Shown one piece after another: positions 57,026-64,000 of a stretch of 64,000 nucleotides of DNA; position 1 is the stretch's first letter; each line of letters begins with the position of its first letter. Position numbers and translations under genes: made by a program. The notes beneath the pieces are model-generated. The model was given only the letters and a program-made list of their open reading frames with translations. It ran no database searches and was not told the DNA's origin. Where the stretch lies: assembly GCF_020907405.1 (NCBI RefSeq), contig NZ_JAJJOE010000012.1:87688-151687 (forward strand), written 5' to 3'. The stretch is from Arthrobacter sp. zg-Y769. Lineage in GTDB: Bacteria > Actinomycetota > Actinomycetes > Actinomycetales > Micrococcaceae.

Positions 57026-57907
57026 GTGTTTTTTCATAAGCAGGAACTCCAGTTCTCAGCCACACCCGATAAGCCGGATGCTGTTTTCGCCCGCAAGCTG
57101 CAGGAAGTCCTCGGCGGACAGTACGGTGAAATCACCGTAGCAATGCAGTACGGATTCCAGTCGTGGAATTCCCACCTGCCCGGTAAGTACCGTGACCTGC
57201 TCTACGGCATCGCCGCCGAAGAGATGGGCCACGTGGAAATGCTGGCCATCATGATTGCCCAGCTGCTGGAAAAGGCTCCCCTGGGTATTACCGACGACGC
57301 CGTGCAGTCCGATCCGACGATCGCAGCAGTGGTCGGCGGCATGGACGTTCAGCACGCCATTGTTGCCGGCGCCGGCGCCCGTCCGGTGGACAGCAACGGC
57401 AACCCGTGGACCGGTGGCTACGTCACTGCCAGCGGCAACCTGCTGGCTGACTTCACGTCCAACGCCAACATCGAAATGCAGGGACGCCTCGCCGTCGCCC
57501 GCCTGTACCACATGACCGACGACAAGGGCGTCCGCGATATGCTCGCGTTCCTCCTGGCCCGCGACACGATGCACCAGAACATGTGGACGGCCGCTGCGAA
57601 GGAACTGCAGGAAGAGGGCCACGAGCTGCTTCCGGTTCCGAGCAACTTCCCGATCAAGAAGGAACACCGGGAGCTCTCCTACCAGTACCTGAACTTCTCC
57701 GACGGCAAGCACGCGTCCGAGGGTTCGTGGGCCTCCGGTCCCACGCCGGACGGCAAGGGCGAGTTCAGCTACCACGAGGGGCCGACGACGACGGCTCTCA
57801 TGCCAGACGTCACCCGTCCGGATGCCCGTTACTACGGCACCACCGACATCCCCAATGTCGTGGAAAAGGTTGCCGGCACGGTTCAGGACAAGCTGAACCG
57901 CGAGTAA
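57026..57907 (+). CDS. Manganese catalase
   Basis: The 293-residue non-haem catalase has the ferritin-like four-helix bundle with di-manganese ligands in EEMGHVEML, the second E-x6-H pair in ARDTMHQNMW, and glutamate in GEITVAMQYGFQSW. It dismutates hydrogen peroxide. The start is GTG 57026 behind a perfect GGAGGTG, giving the family N-terminus MFFHKQELQ. The neighbouring GAF-ANTAR/STAS operon suggests stress-linked control. A strong terminator follows. Confidence 0.96.
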   Translation: MFFHKQELQFSATPDKPDAVFARKLQEVLGGQYGEITVAMQYGFQSWNSHLPGKYRDLLYGIAAEEMGHVEMLAIMIAQLLEKAPLGITDDAVQSDPTIAAVVGGMDVQHAIVAGAGARPVDSNGNPWTGGYVTASGNLLADFTSNANIEMQGRLAVARLYHMTDDKGVRDMLAFLLARDTMHQNMWTAAAKELQEEGHELLPVPSNFPIKKEHRELSYQYLNFSDGKHASEGSWASGPTPDGKGEFSYHEGPTTTALMPDVTRPDARYYGTTDIPNVVEKVAGTVQDKLNRE

Positions 57908-57938
57908 CTGCGCACCTGCGGATAATCTGCGGAATTGA

Positions 57939-57970
57939 AAATGCCCGGACGCAAGAGCGTCCGGGCATTT
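57939..57970 (+). terminator. Rho-independent terminator of manganese catalase
   Basis: A 14-bp perfect stem (AAATGCCCGGACGC with GCGTCCGGGCATTT) with an AAGA loop, followed by TTGTG, lies 31 bp after the stop codon. Confidence 0.9.
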
Positions 57971-58183
57971 CTTGTGTCCGTCCGCGGCGGAACCAAACCG
58001 GTGTTGGGCGAATTACTTCGGCGTTGCACGCAGCGACACTTCAGGTCCGGCTAGCTAAGTTCTCCACCCCGGGGCCGTGAGGCAAGACAGGGGTAGGGAT
58101 TCATGGCCTCGGTCCACGCGGTCGTCACAGGTACCCAGCTGCACCAGGACATGGTCTCGCCCCAGCCGTTGAACGCAGATCGG

Positions 58184-58900
58184 TCACTCGACGGGGAACA
58201 TCGCTCTCGCCGTACGGCCGACTACGTTGGTCATGGTCGCGTCCACGGCGCCGCCGACTACCCCGCCGACGAGTGGGACGCCCTTCGCCAAGGTAACGAC
58301 CGAACGTTTTGTGCCGAACTTGGCCACCAGCATGAAACCGGCCTTTTTGTTGATCTCACGAATCACCGCGATTGGGACCTTTTTGATCGCCTCCATCGCA
58401 ACTTTCTCGCTGACCTTGATGCCGATTGTTTTAGCGATCTGTTGGGTGTTAGAGCCCACCGCAACGAGCGTGGCAACCGTGCGGACATGCGGATCCGTTG
58501 GGTCATATCCGCGAAGGTAAGCGATTGCGGCCGCCAAACGTGCATTAATCACGAGTGCCCCGGCCATGTTTGCAGGAATGGTCACCGGCATCGCGATGAA
58601 CCCGCCGAGGCCGGTCACGAATCCGCCCACGCCAGCCGCTTCAACCGACTCGACGATCAGCCTCCTGATCGCCTTCTCGATATCGTCACGATCGTCCGGC
58701 TTCACCTTCCGTGTCGGATCAGTATTGGGTTCATAGCGAGCACCCTGGATACGCTTCAGGCGATCTTCCGCCCACGTGATCGACCCAGTCAGCGGACCGA
58801 TACCAGTGTCGATCACTTTGCCGACCATTTTTTGGAGTTGCTGGGATGCCTTTTCTGCGTTTCCCGTCGGCATTTCTTCGGGGGTGGTCGTGTTGTCCAT
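58184..58900 (-). CDS. EcsC family protein
   Basis: The 238-residue protein has glycine-rich hydrophobic stretches (VESVEAAGVGGFVTGLGGFI, GVPLVGGVVGGAVDATMTN) and the mid-region GYDPTDPHVRTVATLVAVGS seen in EcsC proteins. EcsC is linked with ABC exporters and secretion in Bacillus, but its activity is unknown. The DNA looks less GC-rich than its surroundings, and the gene sits at the edge of the atypical segment ending at tRNA-Ser. Confidence 0.82.
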   Translation of the reverse strand: MDNTTTPEEMPTGNAEKASQQLQKMVGKVIDTGIGPLTGSITWAEDRLKRIQGARYEPNTDPTRKVKPDDRDDIEKAIRRLIVESVEAAGVGGFVTGLGGFIAMPVTIPANMAGALVINARLAAAIAYLRGYDPTDPHVRTVATLVAVGSNTQQIAKTIGIKVSEKVAMEAIKKVPIAVIREINKKAGFMLVAKFGTKRSVVTLAKGVPLVGGVVGGAVDATMTNVVGRTARAMFPVE

Positions 58901-59289
58901 CGCGATCTCTCTGTCTTTTTCGTGCGAGCACCGAAGGCAGGAGGTGCGCCGCCGGGAAAGGGGCTACCAAATTAGCATCGGTGAAATTGGCAGCCTCACT
59001 GCACTGTAACGGACAAGATGATCCAGTGCAGTGACTAGGGAGTTCCTAGTTTTATGTGAACTAGGTGAATGGTTTGCTCCGGACTGGGTCCTAAGGACTA
59101 CCAAGCCCACAACATAATGTCGGTTATGTTGTGGTCGAGAGCCTCCGATAGATTTGCATCCGCCGGGAGGGCCCTTGAGTTCGGACGGCGCGATTCATAT
59201 GTTCGGTCGGATCCGGAACGTCGGCGTCTCTGGAAAACGACATTGCTGGTCGTCGGGTACTGTGTGCTCAATGACGTTGAGGCGCTGCG
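58901..59289. other. Intergenic region with three inverted repeats
   Basis: No gene is supported. Three inverted repeats occur: 58997-59033 (CACTGCACTG/CAGTGCAGTG), 59034-59050 (ACTAGG/CCTAGT) and 59107-59134 (CCACAACATAA/TTATGTTGTGG). The last could terminate the gene at 59290-60291. Confidence 0.6.
59107..59134 (-). terminator. 11-bp perfect inverted repeat, candidate terminator
   Basis: CCACAACATAA pairs with TTATGTTGTGG around a 6-base loop, about 155 bp downstream of the orphan gene on the minus strand. It is AT-rich, unlike the other terminators in the window. Confidence 0.5.
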
Positions 59290-60291
59290 TCAGCTCTCCG
59301 GGGAACGGTCCGTTTCTTCCATGCACTCTGAACCGGGCGAGGGAGCGAAGAAGGTAGTGCTGCTGGGTGGACGTCGAGGGACTGGAGCTGGAAGTAGGTA
59401 TTCGATCTTCAGTCCTTTGGCCTCTGTCTCAGCCTGCATCTTCGCCCAGGGCTTGGAAACGAGTCTTGCTTCGGTATCGTCAGTGATAAAGGTTCGGCCG
59501 GCTCCGAAAGTGCCACGGAGTTCTTCGATTGCACCTTGCCCCCATTGCAGCATGGCTAGTGCCCGGTCCTCAGTCATAGTGCTGATGGTCACTGTTCCGC
59601 CGCCTTCCATTGTGTGCATGCCCACCGCTGTGTGAAACAAAGAGGGTGCCCACGCCAAACCATGGGCGAATCCTGAGCAGAGCTGCCAACGGGAGAAGAA
59701 CTGAGTCTCCCTATCCTTATCAACTTCCTTTAGCGCCTCCGTCCGGTTTAGCGCTGCCGTTATTCTTGTCTTCCTTAGTCCGGCTTTGGCTGCCGTGTCT
59801 GCCAAGGCAGCAGCAGCATCTTTGGTCTTAGACACCTGCTCCCTAGCCTCGGTTCGCTGGTTTGGAGGCAACGCCATGTTTTGCGAGAGATGAGCATGAA
59901 ACTTCATTGCATTGGCGTGGGAGTCATACGCGACCCGGAGCGCCCTTTCTTGCCGTCCAGATCGACCATGCCCAGTCAGTACCCACATACCCAGACCGGC
60001 AAGTTCGATAGTTCCGCGCACTAGGGTGGGGATCGCAACCGGGCTTAGGCGGCTGGCTGCAGTCACGAGTGCATAGGCGGATGCGATATCGTCAACTGCC
60101 GCATCGAGCAGCGTCCTGACGACGGCGGCTGTCCCGGGTAGTCCAGTGGCTCCCAGCTCATCACCGGCAAGGAGGGAGTTCTGGGCAAGGGGATACGCAT
60201 GGCTGTCGGTGGATAAGGTCTGGACTTCGGTAATCCAGGGTCCAAGCTGGTCCCAGAAGTAATCGGTAGGAGCTGGGGCGTCGTCGTTCAT
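59290..60291 (-). CDS. Orphan hypothetical protein in the tRNA-Ser-proximal segment
   Basis: The 333-residue protein has an N-terminal half of helical, alanine-rich sequence (VVRTLLDAAVDDIASAYALV, then IPTLVRGTIELAGLGMWVLT). It includes the block FSRWQLCSGFAHGLAWAPSL and ends in a Pro/Ser-rich tail. No family recognised; the pattern recalls DUF5677-like island proteins but this is not secure. Start is ATG 60291. It shows moderate GC and no neighbour of known function. Confidence 0.6.
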   Translation of the reverse strand: MNDDAPAPTDYFWDQLGPWITEVQTLSTDSHAYPLAQNSLLAGDELGATGLPGTAAVVRTLLDAAVDDIASAYALVTAASRLSPVAIPTLVRGTIELAGLGMWVLTGHGRSGRQERALRVAYDSHANAMKFHAHLSQNMALPPNQRTEAREQVSKTKDAAAALADTAAKAGLRKTRITAALNRTEALKEVDKDRETQFFSRWQLCSGFAHGLAWAPSLFHTAVGMHTMEGGGTVTISTMTEDRALAMLQWGQGAIEELRGTFGAGRTFITDDTEARLVSKPWAKMQAETEAKGLKIEYLLPAPVPRRPPSSTTFFAPSPGSECMEETDRSPES

Positions 60292-60463
60292 ACCAACAAG
60301 TTTGCCAGCAGCGTGCCTGCGGGTCTCCCGGGGCCGCAAATACAGGTCAGGCCCCGTGTCGTGTCGGCTGTCAAAGACCCCGGCCCAGCCCAGCCGCTAG
60401 AACTGCGCACCAAGACCTCGGACTCTCCCGATGTTCCCGTGGCTTCCTTTTGGGGTGCACGCA

Positions 60464-61615
60464 CTACATCTCCGTCTCATTATCGACAAGCCGGATGTTA
60501 TGCATTGCAGGCCCAGTGAACGTGAACGGGATGAACAAGTCCCGATAGGCGATTCCCGCTGGTCGTTGCACAGGCCCACCCCCTGGAGGTGTAGTGAGAG
60601 GGAATCTCATTCCGACCGGTGCCTTGGTAGATATGTCGTTAGGGCGAGGGCCACCTATCGGATAGCCCGGGTAAAGCGGCTCGTACAGGTCGTCTGGGAG
60701 GTCCAGTCGACCGTCGAAGTGTCGGGCAGCCGCGACATGGAACATCGCCCCGTGGACCCAGACGATCATGTACGTCTCAGCGAGAACCGCAGGGACATCC
60801 ACCGTCAATTGCGTCAGCTCCAGCCCTTGCTTATGCCCGTCTATCTTTGGTGCCGTTGCTAGGACCTCGATAACCGGACGGTCGAAGACGTCGATCGCAT
60901 CCGGACCTGTGAGTGCACTAATGGGGATGGTCCCATCTGCGCTGGGCGGTGTGGTGGAAAACGATACCTTGAGGTCATTGCGGGCACGGACAGACAGACC
61001 GTGCTTGACCTTGTTATGCGCGGCGTTGAGTTGAAGCTCGTGTCCTACAAGTAGGGCGATAGCGAAGTCGAGCCAGTCGGCGAAGACGCTAACCGCTGAG
61101 GCAAGTTGCTCGGTCATCCCTCCCTGCAGATCCTGCCTGCGGAGAACCAGGTCGGCGAACTTCTCCAACGCTTCCTCCGACGAAAAAGACCCGCGCAGTT
61201 GCTTCACGACATCTTCGAGTTGATTTTTCCCGGTCGACAGCGTCTCCCACACGCATGACTCGGCTTCCTCCATCTGCGACGAAAGCGCTGCAGTTAATCG
61301 CACAAGGGACTCCGCTGCATGGTGTCGCAAGGCATAGGCGTCCGTGGCGATCTGTGGGGTAATTGATCCCTGAGAGGTTTGAGGAAAGAACCCATCGGGT
61401 TGGCCGAGAAGGCGAGCGAATCCTCCGGCGGTGCGCTGCTCACCGCCCCTCTGCCCCATAGAATTCTCACGACTGTCCTCACCACAGTCCGCCCACTGAA
61501 GTAGCATGCCAATCCGAGCGCTGAAATACGCATGCGGATCAGAGGACAGGAACGTGTCATCAAGTTCTTGACGCTGCTCGGCCGTGAGTTCCGACCCGCT
61601 AGGTGGTGGATACAT
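60464..61615 (-). CDS. Orphan hypothetical protein in the tRNA-Ser-proximal segment
   Basis: The 383-residue protein has long helices (AAESLVRLTAALSSQMEEAE, GHELQLNAAHNKVKHGLSVR) and a beta-rich C-terminal part (DVPAVLAETYMIVWVHGAMF, YRDLFIPFTFTGPAM). The NAAHNKVKHG motif resembles sequences in island-borne DUF proteins of unknown function. It is upstream of the other orphan gene on the same strand, 172 bp away. Not recognised. Confidence 0.6.
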   Translation of the reverse strand: MYPPPSGSELTAEQRQELDDTFLSSDPHAYFSARIGMLLQWADCGEDSRENSMGQRGGEQRTAGGFARLLGQPDGFFPQTSQGSITPQIATDAYALRHHAAESLVRLTAALSSQMEEAESCVWETLSTGKNQLEDVVKQLRGSFSSEEALEKFADLVLRRQDLQGGMTEQLASAVSVFADWLDFAIALLVGHELQLNAAHNKVKHGLSVRARNDLKVSFSTTPPSADGTIPISALTGPDAIDVFDRPVIEVLATAPKIDGHKQGLELTQLTVDVPAVLAETYMIVWVHGAMFHVAAARHFDGRLDLPDDLYEPLYPGYPIGGPRPNDISTKAPVGMRFPLTTPPGGGPVQRPAGIAYRDLFIPFTFTGPAMHNIRLVDNETEM

Positions 61616-61943
61616 CCGACAATCATAGGGTTGGGCAGCTGGCTAGCCCGGTCGCCTCGCTGAAGCGACAGGCGGCCAAGGAGACTCTTACCTGGCGCGG
61701 CGGTGGTTCAGGCATCCGGACGCCGTTCAAGTCCGCGGTCGGACAAAATAGCCGGGACTACCGCGGACTCCTGGTAGCTCGCAAAATCCCTGATAGCGCC
61801 GCACTCTTACTCGAAAGCACTCCCAACCGAAGACTGCTCGGAGCCAGCGATATTGATGAAGTCGGGCTGCAGCAGCGCCACCTCAAGTCCCGCTCTGAGA
61901 ATCCTGTTACTGCTGCGTTACTGCAGCACTCCCTCGGCGCAAA
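61616..61943. other. Non-coding stretch between orphan gene and tRNA terminator
   Basis: About 330 bp where I see no supported gene; one plus-strand open frame has no start signal or recognisable content. The right end leads into the long hairpin next to tRNA-Ser. No attachment-site copy of the tRNA 3' end was found by eye. Confidence 0.45.
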
Positions 61944-61992
61944 GCAAAAGACCCCGCTTCCCTTTGTTTACAAGGGAAACGGGGTCTTTTGC
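61944..61992. terminator. Long bidirectional hairpin terminator next to tRNA-Ser
   Basis: GCAAAAGACCCCG pairs with CGGGGTCTTTTGC, then an inner TTCCCTT/AAGGGAA stem closes a 7-base loop. The stem ends in T-runs on both strands, as expected for an intrinsic terminator of tRNA-Ser transcription. Confidence 0.88.
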
Positions 61993-61995
61993 ATC

Positions 61996-62085
61996 TGGCG
62001 GTGACGGTGGGATTTGAACCCACGTTGGCTTTTACACCAAACAACATTTCGAGTGTTGCACCTTCGGCCGCTCGGACACGTCACC
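61996..62085 (-). tRNA. tRNA-Ser (anticodon CGA)
   Basis: The minus strand reads GGTGACG at the 5' end and CGTCACC at the 3' end, a perfect 7-bp acceptor stem, followed by discriminator G and encoded CCA (61996-61998). The T-loop GTTCAAATC is present, and the anticodon loop CTCGAAA gives CGA for UCG codons. The long variable arm expected for tRNA-Ser is present. Confidence 0.95.
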
Positions 62086-62161
62086 AACGCGTCAACCTTA
62101 CCGGGTAGAAGGCCCAACCCCCAAAAGCAGTCCCGTCACGGCCTCGGAGGCCCGCGGGGAA

Positions 62162-62647
62162 CTAGAGGTCGACGACGTCGTTCTTGCCGATATCGGGAGT
62201 GCCGCCCGTGGCTGCAGCCTTGCCGATCTTGAACAGGCTGACGAGCTTCGGCTCATCCGTCGCCCAGTATTCGGCGGTGTCCGAGTCCACCTTGAGCAGC
62301 GCGACCGAGGGGTCTTCGCGGCCCTGCTCGAACCAGCCCTCCACCGAGGTCTTCCACAATGAGGAAATCTTGCCCTGGTCCTTCGTCAGCGTCGCGGTGC
62401 CGCTGATGGACAGGAAACCCTCGGAATCATTGATGGCCACGTTCACGTGCGGATTCGCCCGGACCTCGTCGGCCTTGGGGGAGGGGTCCGGCGTGAAGAA
62501 CCACAGGTTTCCGTCCGAATCCGCCTCCTGCAGCTGCAGCGGCCGGCTCACCAGGTTTCCCTGCAGGTCCACGGTGGTCAGCGTGGCAATGCGGGCCTTT
62601 TCAAGAATCTTGACGACGGTGTCCCGTCCATCCTGCTCTGATCCCAT
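62162..62647 (-). CDS. Pyridoxamine 5'-phosphate oxidase-fold general stress protein
   Basis: The 161-residue split-barrel protein has KARIATLTTVDLQGNLVSRP, LWFFTPDPSPKADEVRAN and the late TDEPKLVSLFKIG, matching the general stress protein 26/PPOX-like flavin-binding group. GGAG is 8 bp before ATG 62647. Probably binds FMN or F420; substrate unknown. Confidence 0.9.
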   Translation of the reverse strand: MGSEQDGRDTVVKILEKARIATLTTVDLQGNLVSRPLQLQEADSDGNLWFFTPDPSPKADEVRANPHVNVAINDSEGFLSISGTATLTKDQGKISSLWKTSVEGWFEQGREDPSVALLKVDSDTAEYWATDEPKLVSLFKIGKAAATGGTPDIGKNDVVDL

Positions 62648-62717
62648 GACGGAAACTCCTTTAGTCGTAGCGTTCCGGGATGAGTAAGCCTACGTACAAA
62701 CCGAAGCGTGCGGAACG

Positions 62718-63188
62718 CTAGGAGTTGCGCTTTGAGCCGAAGAAATCCCGCAGCAGGCGCGCCGATTCCTCCTCGCGCACCCCGGGGAACACCTCCACCC
62801 AGTGATTCAGCCGCCGCTCCCGCAGGATGTCGAACACGGAACCGGAGGCCCCGGCCTTCTCATCCCACGCACCGAACACCACCTTCGGCACCCGGGCCAG
62901 GACAATCGCGCCGGCACACATGGCGCACGGTTCGAGGGTCACCACCAAGGTGCAGCCTTCCAGTCGCCATTCGCCGACGGCGGCTGCAGCCTCACGGATG
63001 GCCAGCACCTCGGCGTGGCCCGTCGGATCCCCGGTCGCCTCGCGTTCGTTGCGTCCGGTTCCCAGTACCTCGCCGTTGGGACCCAGTACGACGGCGCCGA
63101 TCGGCACGTCGCCTGTGTCCAGTGCCTTGCGGGCCTCGGCCAGGGCAAGGCCCATCCAAGCCTCGTGTGTTCGGGAAAGGGACTCCAT
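62718..63188 (-). CDS. tadA: tRNA adenosine(34) deaminase
   Basis: The 156-residue zinc deaminase makes inosine at the wobble position of tRNA-Arg(ACG). The zinc-site motifs are GHAEVLAI and LEPCAMCAGAI with the catalytic glutamate in HAE, and RNEREATGDPTGHAE is typical of TadA. ATG 63188 or ATG 63197 could start it; sequence upstream is not conserved. It is divergent from upp across about 75 bp. Confidence 0.93.
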   Translation of the reverse strand: MESLSRTHEAWMGLALAEARKALDTGDVPIGAVVLGPNGEVLGTGRNEREATGDPTGHAEVLAIREAAAAVGEWRLEGCTLVVTLEPCAMCAGAIVLARVPKVVFGAWDEKAGASGSVFDILRERRLNHWVEVFPGVREEESARLLRDFFGSKRNS

Positions 63189-63263
63189 GCCTGCCATCGT
63201 CCCCCATCCGCACGTCCCCGGGCCAACGCGGAGAGAGGCAGGGGGCAGTGGTAGTTTTGAAGC

Positions 63264-63896
63264 ATGCGCGTACTTGTAGTGGATCACCCCCTCGTTGCCC
63301 ACAAACTCACCGTTCTCCGCGACAAGGACACCCCGTCACCGATCTTCCGTCAGCTGACGGAAGAGCTGGTCACCCTCCTGGCCTATGAAGCCACCCGGAC
63401 CGTCCGCGTGGAGCCGGTTCCGATCGAGACTCCCGTCACCTCCGCCGTCGGCACGGGTCTGGTCAAGCCGACCCCGCTGGTGGTGCCCATCCTGCGCGCC
63501 GGCCTCGGCATGCTCGAAGGCATGACCCGCCTGGTTCCCACGGCAGAGGTTGGCTTCCTGGGCATGGCCCGGAACGAAGAAACCCTCGAAGCCATCACCT
63601 ACGCCGAGCGCCTGCCGGACGATCTCACCGGCCGCCAGGTCTTCGTCCTGGATCCGATGCTGGCCACCGGCGGAACCCTGCGCGAAGCCATCAAGTTCAT
63701 GTTCCAGCGCGGCGCCGCGGAAGTCATCTGCATCTGCCTGCTGGCCGCTCCGGAAGGCCTCTCGGTGCTCAAGGAGGAACTCCAGGACGCCAACGTCACC
63801 GTGGTGCTGGCCTCCATCGACGAGCGCCTGGACGAACACGCCTACATCGTTCCCGGCCTGGGCGACGCCGGCGACCGGCTTTACGGCGTCGTCTAA
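63264..63896 (+). CDS. upp: Uracil phosphoribosyltransferase
   Basis: The 210-residue enzyme makes UMP from uracil and PRPP. The PRPP-binding motif is [14 protein letters not shown]. Other Upp blocks are [32 protein letters not shown] and the C-terminal [15 protein letters not shown]. The length is standard (about 208 aa). It ends 6 bp before a short hairpin and the poly-G tract. Confidence 0.97.
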   Translation: MRVLVVDHPLVAHKLTVLRDKDTPSPIFRQLTEELVTLLAYEATRTVRVEPVPIETPVTSAVGTGLVKPTPLVVPILRAGLGMLEGMTRLVPTAEVGFLGMARNEETLEAITYAERLPDDLTGRQVFVLDPMLATGGTLREAIKFMFQRGAAEVICICLLAAPEGLSVLKEELQDANVTVVLASIDERLDEHAYIVPGLGDAGDRLYGVV

Positions 63897-63901
63897 CCAC
63901 G

Positions 63902-63917
63902 GCACCCGCAGGGGTGC
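63902..63917 (+). terminator. Short GC hairpin after upp
   Basis: A GCACCC/GGGTGC stem with a 4-base loop lies immediately downstream of the upp stop codon. It may be part of a longer terminator whose rest is lost in the poly-G tract. Confidence 0.45.
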
Positions 63918-63923
63918 GTGGCC

Positions 63924-64000
<77 letters not shown>

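Noticed and set aside
59069..59635. Plus-strand open frame of 188 codons
   Set aside because: It crosses the inverted repeats and overlaps the orphan gene antisense; no ribosome binding site or family signal.
61603..62004. Plus-strand open frame running into the tRNA terminator and gene
   Set aside because: It ends inside the tRNA-Ser gene after translating the terminator hairpin.
61996..62085. tRNA 3' end as an attachment site with a second copy to the left
   Set aside because: No repeat of the tRNA 3' sequence was found between 58 and 62 kb by eye.

Overview
The base composition, gene content and codon use point to a high-GC actinobacterium of the Micrococcaceae, most likely Arthrobacter in the broad sense. 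The main clues are the aceA/RamB glyoxylate locus, lysE-lysG, the Lhr helicase next to Nei2, many GTG/TTG starts, and strong GNRA-type hairpin terminators. The genus is inferred; no marker gene such as rRNA is present. The right end runs into a poly-G tract from about 63924, so this looks like a contig end with a sequencing artefact.

Layout. Positions 1-8.5 kb hold the most interesting locus. It encodes a single-module, membrane-anchored NRPS of the epsilon-poly-lysine synthetase (Pls) type, translationally coupled to a dedicated dapA. A membrane acyltransferase-like protein and an L,D-transpeptidase-like secreted protein follow. A second, divergent copy of the membrane acyltransferase lies on the left edge, and the divergent intergenic region carries a perfect 20-bp palindrome. 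Positions 8.5-16.6 kb hold an M1 peptidase, a FrnE-like oxidoreductase, malate synthase and isocitrate lyase with their divergent RamB-type regulator, and an Fpg/Nei glycosylase. Positions 16.6-31 kb hold a 1283-aa secreted subtilase, a PdxK/ThiD kinase, a TetR regulator with an operator-like palindrome, a queuosine salvage pair (YhhQ transporter and Tgt), and assorted housekeeping or hypothetical genes. Positions 30.7-32.8 kb are an SDR plus acyl-CoA dehydrogenase pair for acyl-CoA degradation, followed by an 850-bp non-coding stretch full of tandem and inverted repeats. Positions 33.6-38.7 kb hold small acidic proteins, an RluA pseudouridine synthase, a SulP transporter, a short Ser/Thr kinase and a MarR regulator.

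Positions 38.9-43.4 kb are a tightly overlapping four-gene operon behind an iron-box-like sequence. It encodes a Tat lipoprotein, a FecCD permease, an ATPase and an unrecognised internally duplicated amidotransferase-fold-like protein. Positions 43.5-55 kb hold lysE/lysG, Nei2, the 1628-aa Lhr helicase, a YcnI-type copper protein, RlmH and a patatin-like lipase. Positions 55-58 kb hold a STAS/GAF-ANTAR stress-type operon divergent from a manganese catalase. Positions 58-62 kb are a segment with lower apparent GC, containing an EcsC protein and two orphan proteins, and ending at tRNA-Ser(CGA). The window finishes with a PPOX-fold stress protein, TadA and Upp.

How the parts may work together. 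DapA would push aspartate semialdehyde towards diaminopimelate and lysine, Pls would polymerise the lysine, and the membrane acyltransferase and L,D-transpeptidase may act on the product or on the wall that must tolerate it. LysE/LysG elsewhere in the window could compete for the same lysine pool. This linkage is inference from gene order and motifs.
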